This document shows, piece after piece, positions 9,995 through 18,504 of a DNA stretch of 49,192 bases (the first letter of the stretch is position 1; every line of letters starts with the position of its first letter). The notes beneath the pieces were generated by a model. It searched no databases. It saw nothing but the letters and a program-made list of their open reading frames with translations, and was not told the DNA's origin. The stretch is from Acidovorax sp. SUPP3334 (lineage in GTDB: Bacteria; Pseudomonadota; Gammaproteobacteria; Burkholderiales; Burkholderiaceae_C): NCBI RefSeq assembly GCF_030159055.1, contig NZ_BQXQ01000035.1, positions 1-49,192 on the forward strand. The letters are read 5' to 3'. Made by a program: the position numbers and the translations under genes.

Positions 9995-12069
9995 GGCGTG
10001 GCGGCGCCTGCCGCGGTGTTCTGCGCCTTGCGGGCCGCGAACTCGGCGCGAAGCGCCTTGAGTTTTTCGCGCGGGTCCTCGCGGGCGGTGTTCTTGTCCA
10101 GCGCCATTTCGGCGATGAAGCGGCTGGGTTGCGCGTTGACCATCTCGCGGCCCTTCTTGCGCTTTTTCGTCCAGCTCACCGCCAGGGTGCGCTGGGCACG
10201 GGTGATGCCCACGTACATCAGGCGCCGCTCTTCCTGCAGGCGCTGCAGCGTGTCGTCGCTCACCTTGAGCTGCCGGCCCTCGTCATCGTCGAGCTTGAAA
10301 GGGAGCATGCCTTCGGTCACGCCGACCAGCACCACATGCGGCCATTCCAGGCCCTTGGAGGCGTGCAGCGTGGACAGCGTGACCATGTCCTGGTCTTTCT
10401 CGCGCTCGCCGATGGTGGACAGCAGCGCAATGGTCTGCGAGACCTCCAGCAGGCTCTTGGTTTCCTTCACGACGACGCTGCCCGAGGTGTCGTCGATCTG
10501 GCCGCCAGCGCGCTGCGCCATCCAGTCGCAGAACTCCAGCACGTTGCTCCAGCGCGCCGCGGCGACCTTCTCGCTGTCTTCGCCGTCGTACAGGTGCTTT
10601 TCGTAGTCGATTTCCTTGAGCCAGTCGGCCAGGAAGGCGCGTGAAGCCTCGGCGCCGTGCGTGTGGCGGGCGCGGTATTCGAGATCGTTGATGTAGCGGC
10701 CGAATTCCATCAGCCCGTCCAGCGCGCGCTTGGGAACGGCCGCAGGCAGCATGCCGTTGAACAGCGCGCCGAACATGCTCAGCTTGTGCTTGTTGGCGAA
10801 TTCGCCCAGCGTGCCCAGCGTGGTGTGGCCGATGCCCCGCTTGGGGCTGGTGATGGAGCGCAGGAACGCCGGATCGTCGTTGTTGTTGATCCACAGGCGG
10901 AACCAGGCGCACAGGTCCTTGATTTCCGCGCGGTCGAAAAAGCTCGTGCCCCCCGACACCTTGTACGGAATATTGGCCTTGCGCAGGGCCTTCTCGAAAG
11001 GCTTCGCCTGGTGGTTGGCGCGGTAGAGGATGGCGAAGCTCTTCCACGCCGGCGGCGGGTTGGCCGCGGCGCGCAGGCTCTGGATGCGGGCCACGGCGCG
11101 CTCGGCTTCGTGCTCTTCGCTGTCGGCATCCACCACCCGCACCGGCTCGCCTTCGCCCAGTTCCGAGAACAGGGTCTTGGGAAACAGCTTGGGGTTGGGC
11201 TGGATCACGTTGTTGGCCGCCCGGAGGATGGCGCTGGTGGAGCGGTAGTTCTGCTCCAGCTTGATCACCTTGAGCTGCGGAAAGTCCACCGGCAGCTTCT
11301 TGAGGTTGTCCAGCGTGGCGCCGCGCCAGCCGTAGATGGACTGGTCGTCGTCGCCCACGGCGGTGAAGCGCGCGCGCTTGCCCACCAGCAGTTTCAGCAA
11401 TTCGTACTGCGTGGCGTTGGTGTCCTGGTATTCGTCCACCAGCACGTGGCCCAGCACTTTCTGCCATTTGCTGCGCACTTCGGGGTGGTCGCGCAGCAGG
11501 CGCAGCGGCATGCCGATCAGGTCGTCGAAATCGACGCTCTGGTAGGCAGTGAGGCGCTCTTCGTAGCGTGCCATCAGCACGGCGATGCTGCGCTCGTTGT
11601 CATCGGCGGCCTGCGCCAGCGATTCCTGGGCGTTGAGCCCCATGTTCTTCCACTTGCTGATGGTCCACTGCCACTGGCGCGCGGTGGCCATGTCGGTCGT
11701 GCCGCCGGCCGCGTCCTTGAGGATGCCGGTCACGTCGTCCGCATCGAGGATGCTGAACTGGGGTTTGAGCCCCAGCACCTTGCCGTCTTCTCGCACCATG
11801 CGCACGCCCAGCGCGTGGAAGGTGCACACCAGCACGTCCTTGGCGGCACGGCCGATCAAGCCCTGGGCCCGCTCGCGCATTTCGGCGGCGGCCTTGTTGG
11901 TGAAGGTGATGGCGGCGATGCGGCGCGGCTCCAGCCCCATTTCGATCAGCCGCCCGATCTTGTGGGTGATCACCCGCGTCTTGCCCGAACCCGCACCCGC
12001 CAGCACGAGGCATGGCCCCTCGGTGTAGTGGACAGCCTGGAGCTGGGCGAGATTGAGACCGGCGGACAT
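9991..12069 (-). CDS. rep: ATP-dependent DNA helicase Rep (UvrD/Rep superfamily 1)
   Basis: A 3'-5' helicase that clears proteins ahead of the replication fork. The 692-residue protein carries the full superfamily 1 set in order: Q-motif LNLAQLQAVHY, Walker A AGAGSGKT near residue 28, TFTNKAA, the DEYQDTN box, GDDDQSIYGWRGA, QNYRST, TLHASKGLEW and VGITRAQR. The N-terminus (GPCLVLAGAGSGKTRVITHKI) is closer to Rep than to UvrD or PcrA. The frame is open upstream of 12069, but the fold begins at MSAGLNLAQ. A 5-bp-overlap class small ORF follows immediately downstream. Loss of rep is usually tolerated but slows forks. Confidence 0.94.
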   Translation of the reverse strand: MSAGLNLAQLQAVHYTEGPCLVLAGAGSGKTRVITHKIGRLIEMGLEPRRIAAITFTNKAAAEMRERAQGLIGRAAKDVLVCTFHALGVRMVREDGKVLGLKPQFSILDADDVTGILKDAAGGTTDMATARQWQWTISKWKNMGLNAQESLAQAADDNERSIAVLMARYEERLTAYQSVDFDDLIGMPLRLLRDHPEVRSKWQKVLGHVLVDEYQDTNATQYELLKLLVGKRARFTAVGDDDQSIYGWRGATLDNLKKLPVDFPQLKVIKLEQNYRSTSAILRAANNVIQPNPKLFPKTLFSELGEGEPVRVVDADSEEHEAERAVARIQSLRAAANPPPAWKSFAILYRANHQAKPFEKALRKANIPYKVSGGTSFFDRAEIKDLCAWFRLWINNNDDPAFLRSITSPKRGIGHTTLGTLGEFANKHKLSMFGALFNGMLPAAVPKRALDGLMEFGRYINDLEYRARHTHGAEASRAFLADWLKEIDYEKHLYDGEDSEKVAAARWSNVLEFCDWMAQRAGGQIDDTSGSVVVKETKSLLEVSQTIALLSTIGEREKDQDMVTLSTLHASKGLEWPHVVLVGVTEGMLPFKLDDDEGRQLKVSDDTLQRLQEERRLMYVGITRAQRTLAVSWTKKRKKGREMVNAQPSRFIAEMALDKNTAREDPREKLKALRAEFAARKAQNTAAGAATP

Positions 12070-12221
12070 GCGGAAAGGAAAAAGGGGGGCGTGGGCAGGC
12101 GCCGGCGAGGCACGAAAATGCACCGCTTCGCAGGAGGAAACGGCACTGGAGCGCGCAATGATACTGGCAGCGGCTGCAGGCAGGCAGGCCGTTTTTCGAC
12201 GTGGTTTTTTGGTCTTTGGGT

Positions 12222-12241
12222 GCCGAATTTTGGAATTCGCC
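12222..12241. promoter_or_regulatory. AT-rich palindrome in the rep / chimeric-AEC intergenic region
   Basis: The 274-base gap between the divergent rep and AEC-like genes turns sharply AT-rich. It contains a hairpin-forming palindrome (cgaatt, 4-base spacer, aattcg) flanked by T- and A-runs. It could be an operator or promoter element for either gene; no factor can be named. Confidence 0.3.
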
Positions 12242-12343
12242 AACACAAAAAACATTTTTCACATTTTTAGCAAATTTCTGATTGATGTATCAAGATGCAT
12301 CCCCATACTGCCCCATCTGTTTGATTTGATTGGGACCACCGCC

Positions 12344-13345
12344 ATGCGCGATGCGTCAGCGGGTGTGGCTGCAGAGATGCTCATCCCTCTTTTCTATGAA
12401 CGGTTCAGCAAGCTGTTCAGCGTGGTGGCCCGCAAATCGCTGCTCGAATGGCGCGAAGTCGCCACTGCCGATGCCCAGGCGCTGCTGGTGGACGACGCCA
12501 GCAAGGTCCAGCCCGGCTGCCAGGCCCCTTGCCTGGTCTGCGTCGGCGGCTCCTTTCCTGAAAAAGCGCCCCAGGCGCAATGGATGGCCCGCCTGCAGTC
12601 CGGCCATACCGTGGCGGACCTGATCGACGTGCTCGACCGGGCGGCCGTCTTCCTCGTGGACTGGCGTGCCCGCCAGAAGATGAGCGGCGCTGCGGCCGAG
12701 GCTGTGGCCATCACCGCGCGGATCGATTTCTGCGCCCCCCACCAGCGGCTCACCGCCTCGCTGTGCATCGCGCTGTCCCGGCTGGACGGCGTGGGCACGC
12801 ACGGTGTGGCGGTGGCCGTGCGCCGGGCCTTGCGCGGCATGGCGACCAATCCCATGCCCTGGTCCATCGCGCTGGGGGCCGTGGCGTCGGCATTGCAGTG
12901 GCGGCTGCCCGGCCCGCTCGACCAGACGGTGGCCATGCTGGCCGGCGCGGCATCCCCGGTGGCGCTGTTCACCATCGGCGCCGTGCTGGCGCGCTCGCAG
13001 ATGAACCAGCACGACCGCGTGCCCGCGCGCGACTACGTGCCGGTCGCGCTGGCCAAGCTGTTCGTGCAACCGCTGCTCGTCTGGGGGGCGGGGCATGGCG
13101 CGATCGCGGCGGGGGTGCCGCTCACGCCGTTCGCGCACACGGTGCTGGTGCTGGTGCTGGTGCTGGTGCTGGTGCTGGTGCTGGTGCTGGTGCTGGTGCT
13201 GGTGGCGGCGCTGCCCAGTGCCGGCAACGTGTCGCTGCTGGCCGAGCGCTTCGGCGCCCACAACGGGCGCATCGCGCGGATCATCCTGGTTTCCACCGCG
13301 CTGGCGTTCCTGAGTTTTTCGGCCGCCACCGCAATATTCACCTAG
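12344..13345 (+). pseudogene. chimeric ORF: unknown N-terminus fused to the C-terminal half of an AEC-family transporter
   Basis: The last 145 or so residues (from ALRGMATNPMPWSIALGAV) are the second half of an auxin-efflux-carrier-type permease: the TNP segment, SPVALFTIGAVLA, and near the end LPSAGNVSLLAERFG. The first 165 residues do not look like the missing transporter half; they are soluble, with Cys and Trp scattered (QAPCLVCVGG, VFLVDWRAR) and no helix pairs. A working permease would need about ten helices, and only five remain. The frame is intact, so this is a fusion or a deletion remnant. The penultimate helix contains the (GGTGCT)10 tract. Start at 12344 is the first reasonable ATG; upstream extension has no ribosome site. 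Confidence 0.55.
13141..13200 (+). repeat. hexanucleotide tandem repeat (GGTGCT)10 encoding (Val-Leu)10
   Basis: Ten perfect head-to-tail copies of GGTGCT fill exactly 60 bases. In frame they encode alternating Val and Leu inside a predicted membrane helix of the AEC-like protein. Copy-number changes by slippage would keep the frame but lengthen or shorten the helix by two residues per unit. Confidence 0.95.
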
Positions 13346-13352
13346 GCATTGC

Positions 13353-13369
13353 GCTATAAATTTAATAGC
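13353..13369. repeat. dispersed AT-rich palindrome, copy 2
   Basis: gctataaatttaatagc is a perfect 5-bp inverted repeat (gctat/atagc) with an AT spacer, set between the convergent AEC-like and priA genes and flanked by attg/caatt. It may act as a weak bidirectional stop for both, but the T-run is short. Confidence 0.7.
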
Positions 13370-13401
13370 AATTGCGTGTGGGGCGGGCTGCGGCGCATGG
13401 T

Positions 13402-15543
13402 TCAGATCGCCAGCGGGTCCACGTCCACCAGCCACCGGATCAGCCCTTTGTGTTCCGGCGCTGCGCGCGTGGCATGCAGCAGGGGTTGCCATGCCGCCAG
13501 AAACCGCTGCAGCGCCGTGCGGCTGTTGCTTTCGAGCAGCATCTGGGCGCGCTCCACGTTCGCCACCCGCTGGATCGCCAGCGGCACCGGCGGGAACAGC
13601 GTGACGTGCTCCAGCCCGGGCAGCGCCTGGGCCTGCGCGGCGGCGCTGGCGGCCGACAGAAAAGCCTGGGCCACCTCCTGCGTGCGGGCATCGGCGCGCA
13701 CCAGCGCCTGGTAGGCGAACGGCGGCATGGCCGCCTCGGCGCGCTCGGCCAGCTGGCTGTCGGCGAACGCGGGGTAGTCGTGCCGCCGCAGGGCTTCGTA
13801 CACCGCGTGGTCGGGGTGGTAGGTCTGTACCCACATTTCGCACTGGCTGCCCTGCTCGGCGATGTACCGGGCATCGCGCCCGGCCCGCCCGGCGGCCTGC
13901 AGCAGCAGCGCGAAGAGGCGTTCGGGCGCGCGGAAGTCGCTGGAGAACAGGGCGCCGTCGGGCTGCACGGCCGCCACCAGCGTGATGCGCCGAAAGTCGT
14001 GCCCCTTGGCCACCATCTGCGTGCCGACCAGCACGTCGACCTCGCCGGCATGCACCTGGGCCAGCTGGGTTTCGAGAGAACCCTTGGCCTTGGTGGTGTC
14101 CGCGTCGATGCGGGCGACGCGCGCCGCGCGGCGCTCGGGAGTGATCACATTGCGCAGCAGCGCGGCCAGTTGCTCCTCCAGCTGCTCGGTGCCTCGGCCG
14201 ATGGGGGCGATGTCGGGATTGCCGCAGCCCGGGCACGCGCGCGGCACCCGCTGCGCATGGCCGCAGTGGTGGCAGCGCAGGGTGCGGTCGATCTTGTGGA
14301 AGACCTGGTGCGCGCTGCAGTGCGGGCAGTCGCTTTTCCAGCCGCAGTCGCTGCAGTGCAGCACCGGCGCGAACCCGCGCCGGTTCAGCAGCACCAGGCA
14401 CTGCTCGCCGCGCTCGACGCGCTGCGTGATGGCCGCCAGCAGCGGCGTCGAGAACACGGCCCCGCGCGGCTGCTGGCCCATGTCCACCAGCCGCACTCGG
14501 GGCAGCTCGCCCGCGCCGATGCGGCTGGGCATGTGCAGCCGCCGGTAGCGGCCTGCGGGACCGTCGGCGTTCGCGGGGCGGCTGGCATGCCAGCTTTCGA
14601 GCGATGGCGTCGCCGAGCCGAGCACCACCTTGGCGCCCTGGTCGCGTCCGCGCCAGATGGCCAGGTCGCGGGCCGAGTAGCGGGCACCTTCCTGTTGCTT
14701 GTAGCTGGCATCGTGCTCTTCATCCACCACGATGAGCGCCAGGCCCGGCATGCTGGCGAACACCGACATGCGCGTGCCCAGCACGATGCGTGCGGTGCCC
14801 GCATGCGCCGCCAGCCAGCTCTTGAGCCGCTGCGGATTCGTCATGCCGCTGTGCAGCGACACCACGCTGCCCGCGCCGTAGCGGGGCGCGAAGCGGGCGG
14901 TGAAGCGCTCCTCCAACTGGGGTGTGAGGTTGATCTCGGGCACCATCACCAGCGCCTGCGCGCCGGGGTCGGCCTCCAGCGCCTCCTGCACGCACCGCAG
15001 ATACACCTCGGTCTTGCCGCTGCCCGTGCTGCCGTACAGCAGGAAGGGGCCGGCTTCGGCGGCGATGGCGGCGCGGGCGCTTTCCTGCTCGGCGCTCAGG
15101 GCGACATCGGGCAAGGCTTCGCCGCCGTCCAGTGCCTTGGCCGGCCGGCGCAGGCGGCGGGCCAGTTGCTCGGGGCCCAGGTCGCGCAGTTGCGGCGGCA
15201 ATGCAGCGAGCGCCACTTCGCCCAAGCCCCGCTGGTAGTAACGGGCCGTGAACGCCACCAGCCGTCGCCATGGCGCCCCCAGCGGCGCCACGCCCTGCAG
15301 CACGGCAGCGACCTGTCGCGTGGCCAGCCCGGCCGGCAACGGAGGGGCATCCCCGGCAGGAGCGTCCCAGACCACCCCCAGCACCTCGCGGGTTCCCAGC
15401 GGCACGCGCACCAGCGTGCCGGGCGCCAGCGGCCGATCGCTGGCGTAGCTCAGCAGATCCCCCACGTTGCTGTGGGAGGGCGTCTGCACGGCGACCTGAA
15501 CGATCACCGAGTCGCGGTCAGGGGGGGCGGGGGTTACGGACAC
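13402..15543 (-). CDS. priA: primosomal replication restart helicase PriA
   Basis: Recognises abandoned forks and D-loops and reloads DnaB through PriB/DnaT-type partners. The 713-residue protein has an N-terminal DNA-binding domain, the Walker A GSTGSGKTEVYL near residue 170, DEEH (VVDEEHDASYKQQ), GSATPSLESW and the C-terminal motifs VLVGTQMVAKGHDF and QAAGRAGRD. Between the helicase lobes eight cysteines form the two zinc sites: CSDC, CPHC, CHHC and CPGC. All catalytic parts are present. The start at 15543 opens with SVTPAPP; the frame extends no further. Its promoter region is the 628-bp gap holding a DnaA-box cluster. Confidence 0.97.
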   Translation of the reverse strand: MSVTPAPPDRDSVIVQVAVQTPSHSNVGDLLSYASDRPLAPGTLVRVPLGTREVLGVVWDAPAGDAPPLPAGLATRQVAAVLQGVAPLGAPWRRLVAFTARYYQRGLGEVALAALPPQLRDLGPEQLARRLRRPAKALDGGEALPDVALSAEQESARAAIAAEAGPFLLYGSTGSGKTEVYLRCVQEALEADPGAQALVMVPEINLTPQLEERFTARFAPRYGAGSVVSLHSGMTNPQRLKSWLAAHAGTARIVLGTRMSVFASMPGLALIVVDEEHDASYKQQEGARYSARDLAIWRGRDQGAKVVLGSATPSLESWHASRPANADGPAGRYRRLHMPSRIGAGELPRVRLVDMGQQPRGAVFSTPLLAAITQRVERGEQCLVLLNRRGFAPVLHCSDCGWKSDCPHCSAHQVFHKIDRTLRCHHCGHAQRVPRACPGCGNPDIAPIGRGTEQLEEQLAALLRNVITPERRAARVARIDADTTKAKGSLETQLAQVHAGEVDVLVGTQMVAKGHDFRRITLVAAVQPDGALFSSDFRAPERLFALLLQAAGRAGRDARYIAEQGSQCEMWVQTYHPDHAVYEALRRHDYPAFADSQLAERAEAAMPPFAYQALVRADARTQEVAQAFLSAASAAAQAQALPGLEHVTLFPPVPLAIQRVANVERAQMLLESNSRTALQRFLAAWQPLLHATRAAPEHKGLIRWLVDVDPLAI

Positions 15544-15573
15544 TTGTTCAGGTGAGATGGCGATGCACGCGCT

Positions 15574-16053
15574 AAGTGCTTGATTCGTCGGGGCTTATGG
15601 CGCCGTTGCTGTTTTCTGTGGATAACTTTGTTGACATCCCGTGCGGGCACCTCTTCGGGTACTTTCCGCTCCAGCCCGGCAAGAGATTGTGATTGCTCCA
15701 AGGACCAGTGAAAAATCGTTATGAATCAATGATCTATCAAAATCCCCTCGAAAATCCCGTCTGGCCCTTCAAGCCACCGCCCATGCTGCACCGCATCACG
15801 GCTCTTGTGCATAAGTGGGCATGTCGAACGCTTGTCAAGGGCACTTCTTGTGCTAGGCGATGGCGCGAAGGTGGGGCGATTTCTTCAATGGGTGCTCCAA
15901 GTGCTTGATTTGGCGAGGATTTTGGAGAATTTCAGAGTTTCTGTGGATAACTTTGTTGATATCCCCGCCTCATCGGCCCGCAAGCCTTGTCCACACGTGG
16001 GTTCGTTACATTGCCCGGAAAATCGGCATATTCGGCAAGTCTTTATGAATCAA
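15574..16053. repeat. two diverged direct copies of a roughly 155-bp module at a 325-bp offset
   Basis: Three blocks recur in the same order at a constant offset. The 12-mer aagtgcttgatt is at 15574 and 15899 (offset 325). A 22-base identical block containing tgtggataa is at 15613 and 15938 (offset 325). The 10-mer tatgaatcaa is at 15720 and 16044 (offset 324). Sequence between the blocks has diverged. The pattern is that of an old tandem duplication in which only selected blocks were conserved. Confidence 0.8.
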
Positions 16054-16148
16054 CGGCTTACGGGTGATGCCTGATATTTTTATCTGAGGTGGAAAAGATT
16101 TCTGGTGGTACAGCCCATGCGCCAACGTGGTGCGCGTTGTGTGTATAA
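15617..16148 (-). promoter_or_regulatory. cluster of four DnaA boxes between priA and hemE
   Basis: Read on the minus strand, TTATCCACA occurs at 15617-15625 and 15942-15950, TTATGCACA at 15806-15814 and TTATACACA at 16140-16148. All four fit TTATNCACA and share orientation. A near match, TTGTCCACA, lies on the plus strand at 15987-15995. AT-richer patches lie at about 15720-15755, 15905-15945 and 16070-16105. No ORF of substance fills the gap. The cluster could be a replication origin, a DnaA-titrating site, or a DnaA-controlled promoter for priA, whose start lies 74 bases from the first box. Confidence 0.7.
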
Positions 16149-16171
16149 CTCCAGCGCTGCACCACTCCCTG

Positions 16172-17284
16172 TCAAGCCTGGCGCAGGCGCCGGGAATGCG
16201 AGTGCACGGTTTCCACGAGCGCCGCCACGTGTTCCGGTGGCGTGAACTGACTGATGCCGTGGCCCAGGTTGAAGATGTGCGTGGGGCCGGTCGTGGTGCG
16301 GTCGGTGTGGGGCGCGCCGAAGCTGTCGAGCAGGGCGCGGGCCTGCACCGCGATCTGTTCGGGCGGGGCGAACAGCACGTTGGGATCGATGTTGCCCTGC
16401 AGCGCCTTGCCGGGGCCGCCCACTGCACCGCCCACAAGGGCGCGCGCGCGGGCCAGGTTGGCCGTCCAGTCCAGGCCCAGCACTTCGCAGTCCAGCGGGT
16501 TCATGGCGTCCAGCCAGAGTGCGCCGCCCTTGGTGAACACGATGCGAGGCACATCGGTGCCGTCCGCGCCGGTGCGCTTGAGTTGCGACAGCACGCGTGC
16601 GGTGTATTCCAGGCTGAAGGTCTGGAAGGCGCCATCGGCCAGCACGCCGCCCCAGCTGTCGAACACCATGACCGCCTGGGCTCCGGCGTCGATCTGGGCA
16701 TTGAGGTAGGCCGCCACGGCATCGGCGTTGATGGTCAGGATGCGGTGCATCAGGTCGGGGCGGCTGTACATCAGCGTCTTGACCAGGCGGTAGTCGTCGC
16801 TGCCCTTGCCCTCCACCATGTAGCAGGCCAGGGTCCAGGGGCTGCCGGAAAAACCGATGAGCGGCACGCGGCCATTGAGCGCCTTTCGGATGCTGGTCAC
16901 CGCGTCGAACACGTAGCGCAGCTTGTCCATGTCCGGCACGGCGAGCGCGTCCACCGCGGCCTCGTCGCGCACCACCTTGTCGAAGCGCGGGCCTTCGCCC
17001 TCGGCGAAGGACAGCCCCAGGCCCATGGCGTCCGGCACGGTCAGGATGTCGCTGAACAGAATGGCCGCGTCGAGCGGGAACCGTTCCAGAGGCTGCAGCG
17101 TGACCTCGGTGGCGTAATCCACATTGGTGGCCAGCCCCATGAAGCTGCCGGCCCGCGCCCGCGTGGCCTTGTACTCCGGCAGGTAGCGGCCGGCCTGGCG
17201 CATCAGCCACAAGGGGGTGTAGTCGGTGGCCTGGCGCCGGCAGGCACGCAGGAAGGTGTCGTTCTGAAGGGGTGCGAAGCTCAT
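16172..17284 (-). CDS. hemE: uroporphyrinogen decarboxylase
   Basis: Removes four carboxyl groups from uroporphyrinogen III to give coproporphyrinogen III in haem synthesis. The 370-residue protein shows the N-terminal signature [14 protein letters not shown], the catalytic Asp region [29 protein letters not shown], the segment VFDSWGGVL, and the C-terminal [12 protein letters not shown] with its conserved His. Length is typical. The start at 17284 matches the family N-terminus. The gene stands alone, transcribed toward the DnaA-box gap and priA; no other hem gene is near. Confidence 0.97.
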   Translation of the reverse strand: MSFAPLQNDTFLRACRRQATDYTPLWLMRQAGRYLPEYKATRARAGSFMGLATNVDYATEVTLQPLERFPLDAAILFSDILTVPDAMGLGLSFAEGEGPRFDKVVRDEAAVDALAVPDMDKLRYVFDAVTSIRKALNGRVPLIGFSGSPWTLACYMVEGKGSDDYRLVKTLMYSRPDLMHRILTINADAVAAYLNAQIDAGAQAVMVFDSWGGVLADGAFQTFSLEYTARVLSQLKRTGADGTDVPRIVFTKGGALWLDAMNPLDCEVLGLDWTANLARARALVGGAVGGPGKALQGNIDPNVLFAPPEQIAVQARALLDSFGAPHTDRTTTGPTHIFNLGHGISQFTPPEHVAALVETVHSHSRRLRQA

Positions 17285-17369
17285 GCCCCGATTGTCGCGT
17301 AGCCGCGGACGAGGGTTTTTGCGCCAGATCCATGCCCCGATGAACGAGCCGCTGGCCGGGTCGCCGCCG

Positions 17370-18284
17370 TCACTCCGCCGGGGTGTCTCCCCGCAGGCCG
17401 GCCGCTCCCGCCTCCGCCAGCCGGGTGACGAGCGGGTGGATCACCTTGCGCGCGCTGTAGATCAGGTGAAAGTGTTCATGCACGTCCGGCGTGGCGCCCA
17501 CGGGTTCCAGCCCGTAGGTGCGCTGCAGGTGCTCGCCCAGCAGCAGGGGCGCCGGCATCACGCCCATGCCCGCGGCGGCGAAGGTGCTGAGCAGGGCGCT
17601 GTCCTCGAACTCCCCGGCCAGCCGCGGGCGAATGCGTTCACGCTCCAGCCAGTGGTCGATGCGGGCACGCAGCGCCGCGTGCGCGGTGGGCAGCAGCACG
17701 GGAACCACGGCCAGGCTGTGCGGAAAGTTCTGTGACGCGGGGCGCGCCCAGAGCGGCGGGGCGTACCAGCCGATGGCGCTGGTGCCCAGCAGCTGGCTCG
17801 TGGTGCGCAGGGCCGGATTGGGCGGCGCGGAGCGGTCGGCCAGCACCGCGTCGAGCTTGTGCAGGGCGAGTTCGGCCAGCAGGGGCTGGAATTCGCCATC
17901 GTGGCACAGCAGGCGCAGATGGGGTTCGTCCAGCACGGGGGTCAGCAGCCGATGCACGGCCAGTTTGGCGATGCCGTCGGAGATGCCCAGGTTCAGCCGT
18001 ACCACCTGGCCGCTGGTCGCCTCCCGCACGCGCTGGGGCAGTTGCTCGCCCAGCGCGAAGATGTGGTCGGCCTCGTGCAGCACCGCCACGCCCGCGTCGG
18101 TGAGCACGAGGTTGCGCCCCTCGGTGCGCAGCAGGGTCACGCCCAGGTCTTTTTCCAGGGAGCGGACCTGGGCGCTGATGGTCTGCACCGCCATGTCCAG
18201 CCGCTCCGCCGCGCGGGCCACGCCGCCCTCCTTGGCGACCACCCAGAAATAGTACAGGTGGCGATAGTTGAAGCTTTGGCTCAT
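17370..18284 (-). CDS. LysR-family regulator, NhaR-like
   Basis: A 304-residue activator/repressor. The N-terminus begins [20 protein letters not shown] and contains the winged helix through [20 protein letters not shown], the HxLYYFW form typical of the NhaR branch rather than ordinary LysR proteins. The effector domain follows, with segments [17 protein letters not shown] and a late [10 protein letters not shown]. NhaR in E. coli responds to sodium and controls the antiporter NhaA; no antiporter is nearby here, so the ligand is unknown. It is divergent from terC, 220 bases apart, and may control it. Met at 18284 was chosen over longer starts because the HTH fold begins there. Confidence 0.85.
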   Translation of the reverse strand: MSQSFNYRHLYYFWVVAKEGGVARAAERLDMAVQTISAQVRSLEKDLGVTLLRTEGRNLVLTDAGVAVLHEADHIFALGEQLPQRVREATSGQVVRLNLGISDGIAKLAVHRLLTPVLDEPHLRLLCHDGEFQPLLAELALHKLDAVLADRSAPPNPALRTTSQLLGTSAIGWYAPPLWARPASQNFPHSLAVVPVLLPTAHAALRARIDHWLERERIRPRLAGEFEDSALLSTFAAAGMGVMPAPLLLGEHLQRTYGLEPVGATPDVHEHFHLIYSARKVIHPLVTRLAEAGAAGLRGDTPAE

Positions 18285-18504
18285 GGCGAGGGCGGGTTGG
18301 GAAAATGGAATGGTTCGGAAAAACCGAAGTGATGGTATCGGGAAGGCATCTTCTTTTCTCGCCAGGGCGGGCCCACAGTCCGGTTCGTTCCTCTCATTAC
18401 TTTTCCAACAAGCCATGAACCAGCTACCCATTGTCCTTTCGCCGCCCCCGGCGCTCCTGCAACCGCCGCTCCCGCGCAGCACAACTTTCTTCGGAGGCTG
18501 AGCC

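Noticed and set aside
12053-12343. Upstream extension of the AEC-like ORF
   Set aside because: The extension runs through the AT-rich promoter region and overlaps the rep start; no ribosome site.
15627-15640. ttgaca near the first DnaA box as a -35 promoter element on the plus strand
   Set aside because: No matching -10 follows and no gene lies downstream on that strand; it is better explained as part of the duplicated block.
18290-18504. Possible manganese (yybP-ykoY) riboswitch before terC
   Set aside because: I looked for the conserved internal loops of that class and could not find them; only the ribosome site is clear.
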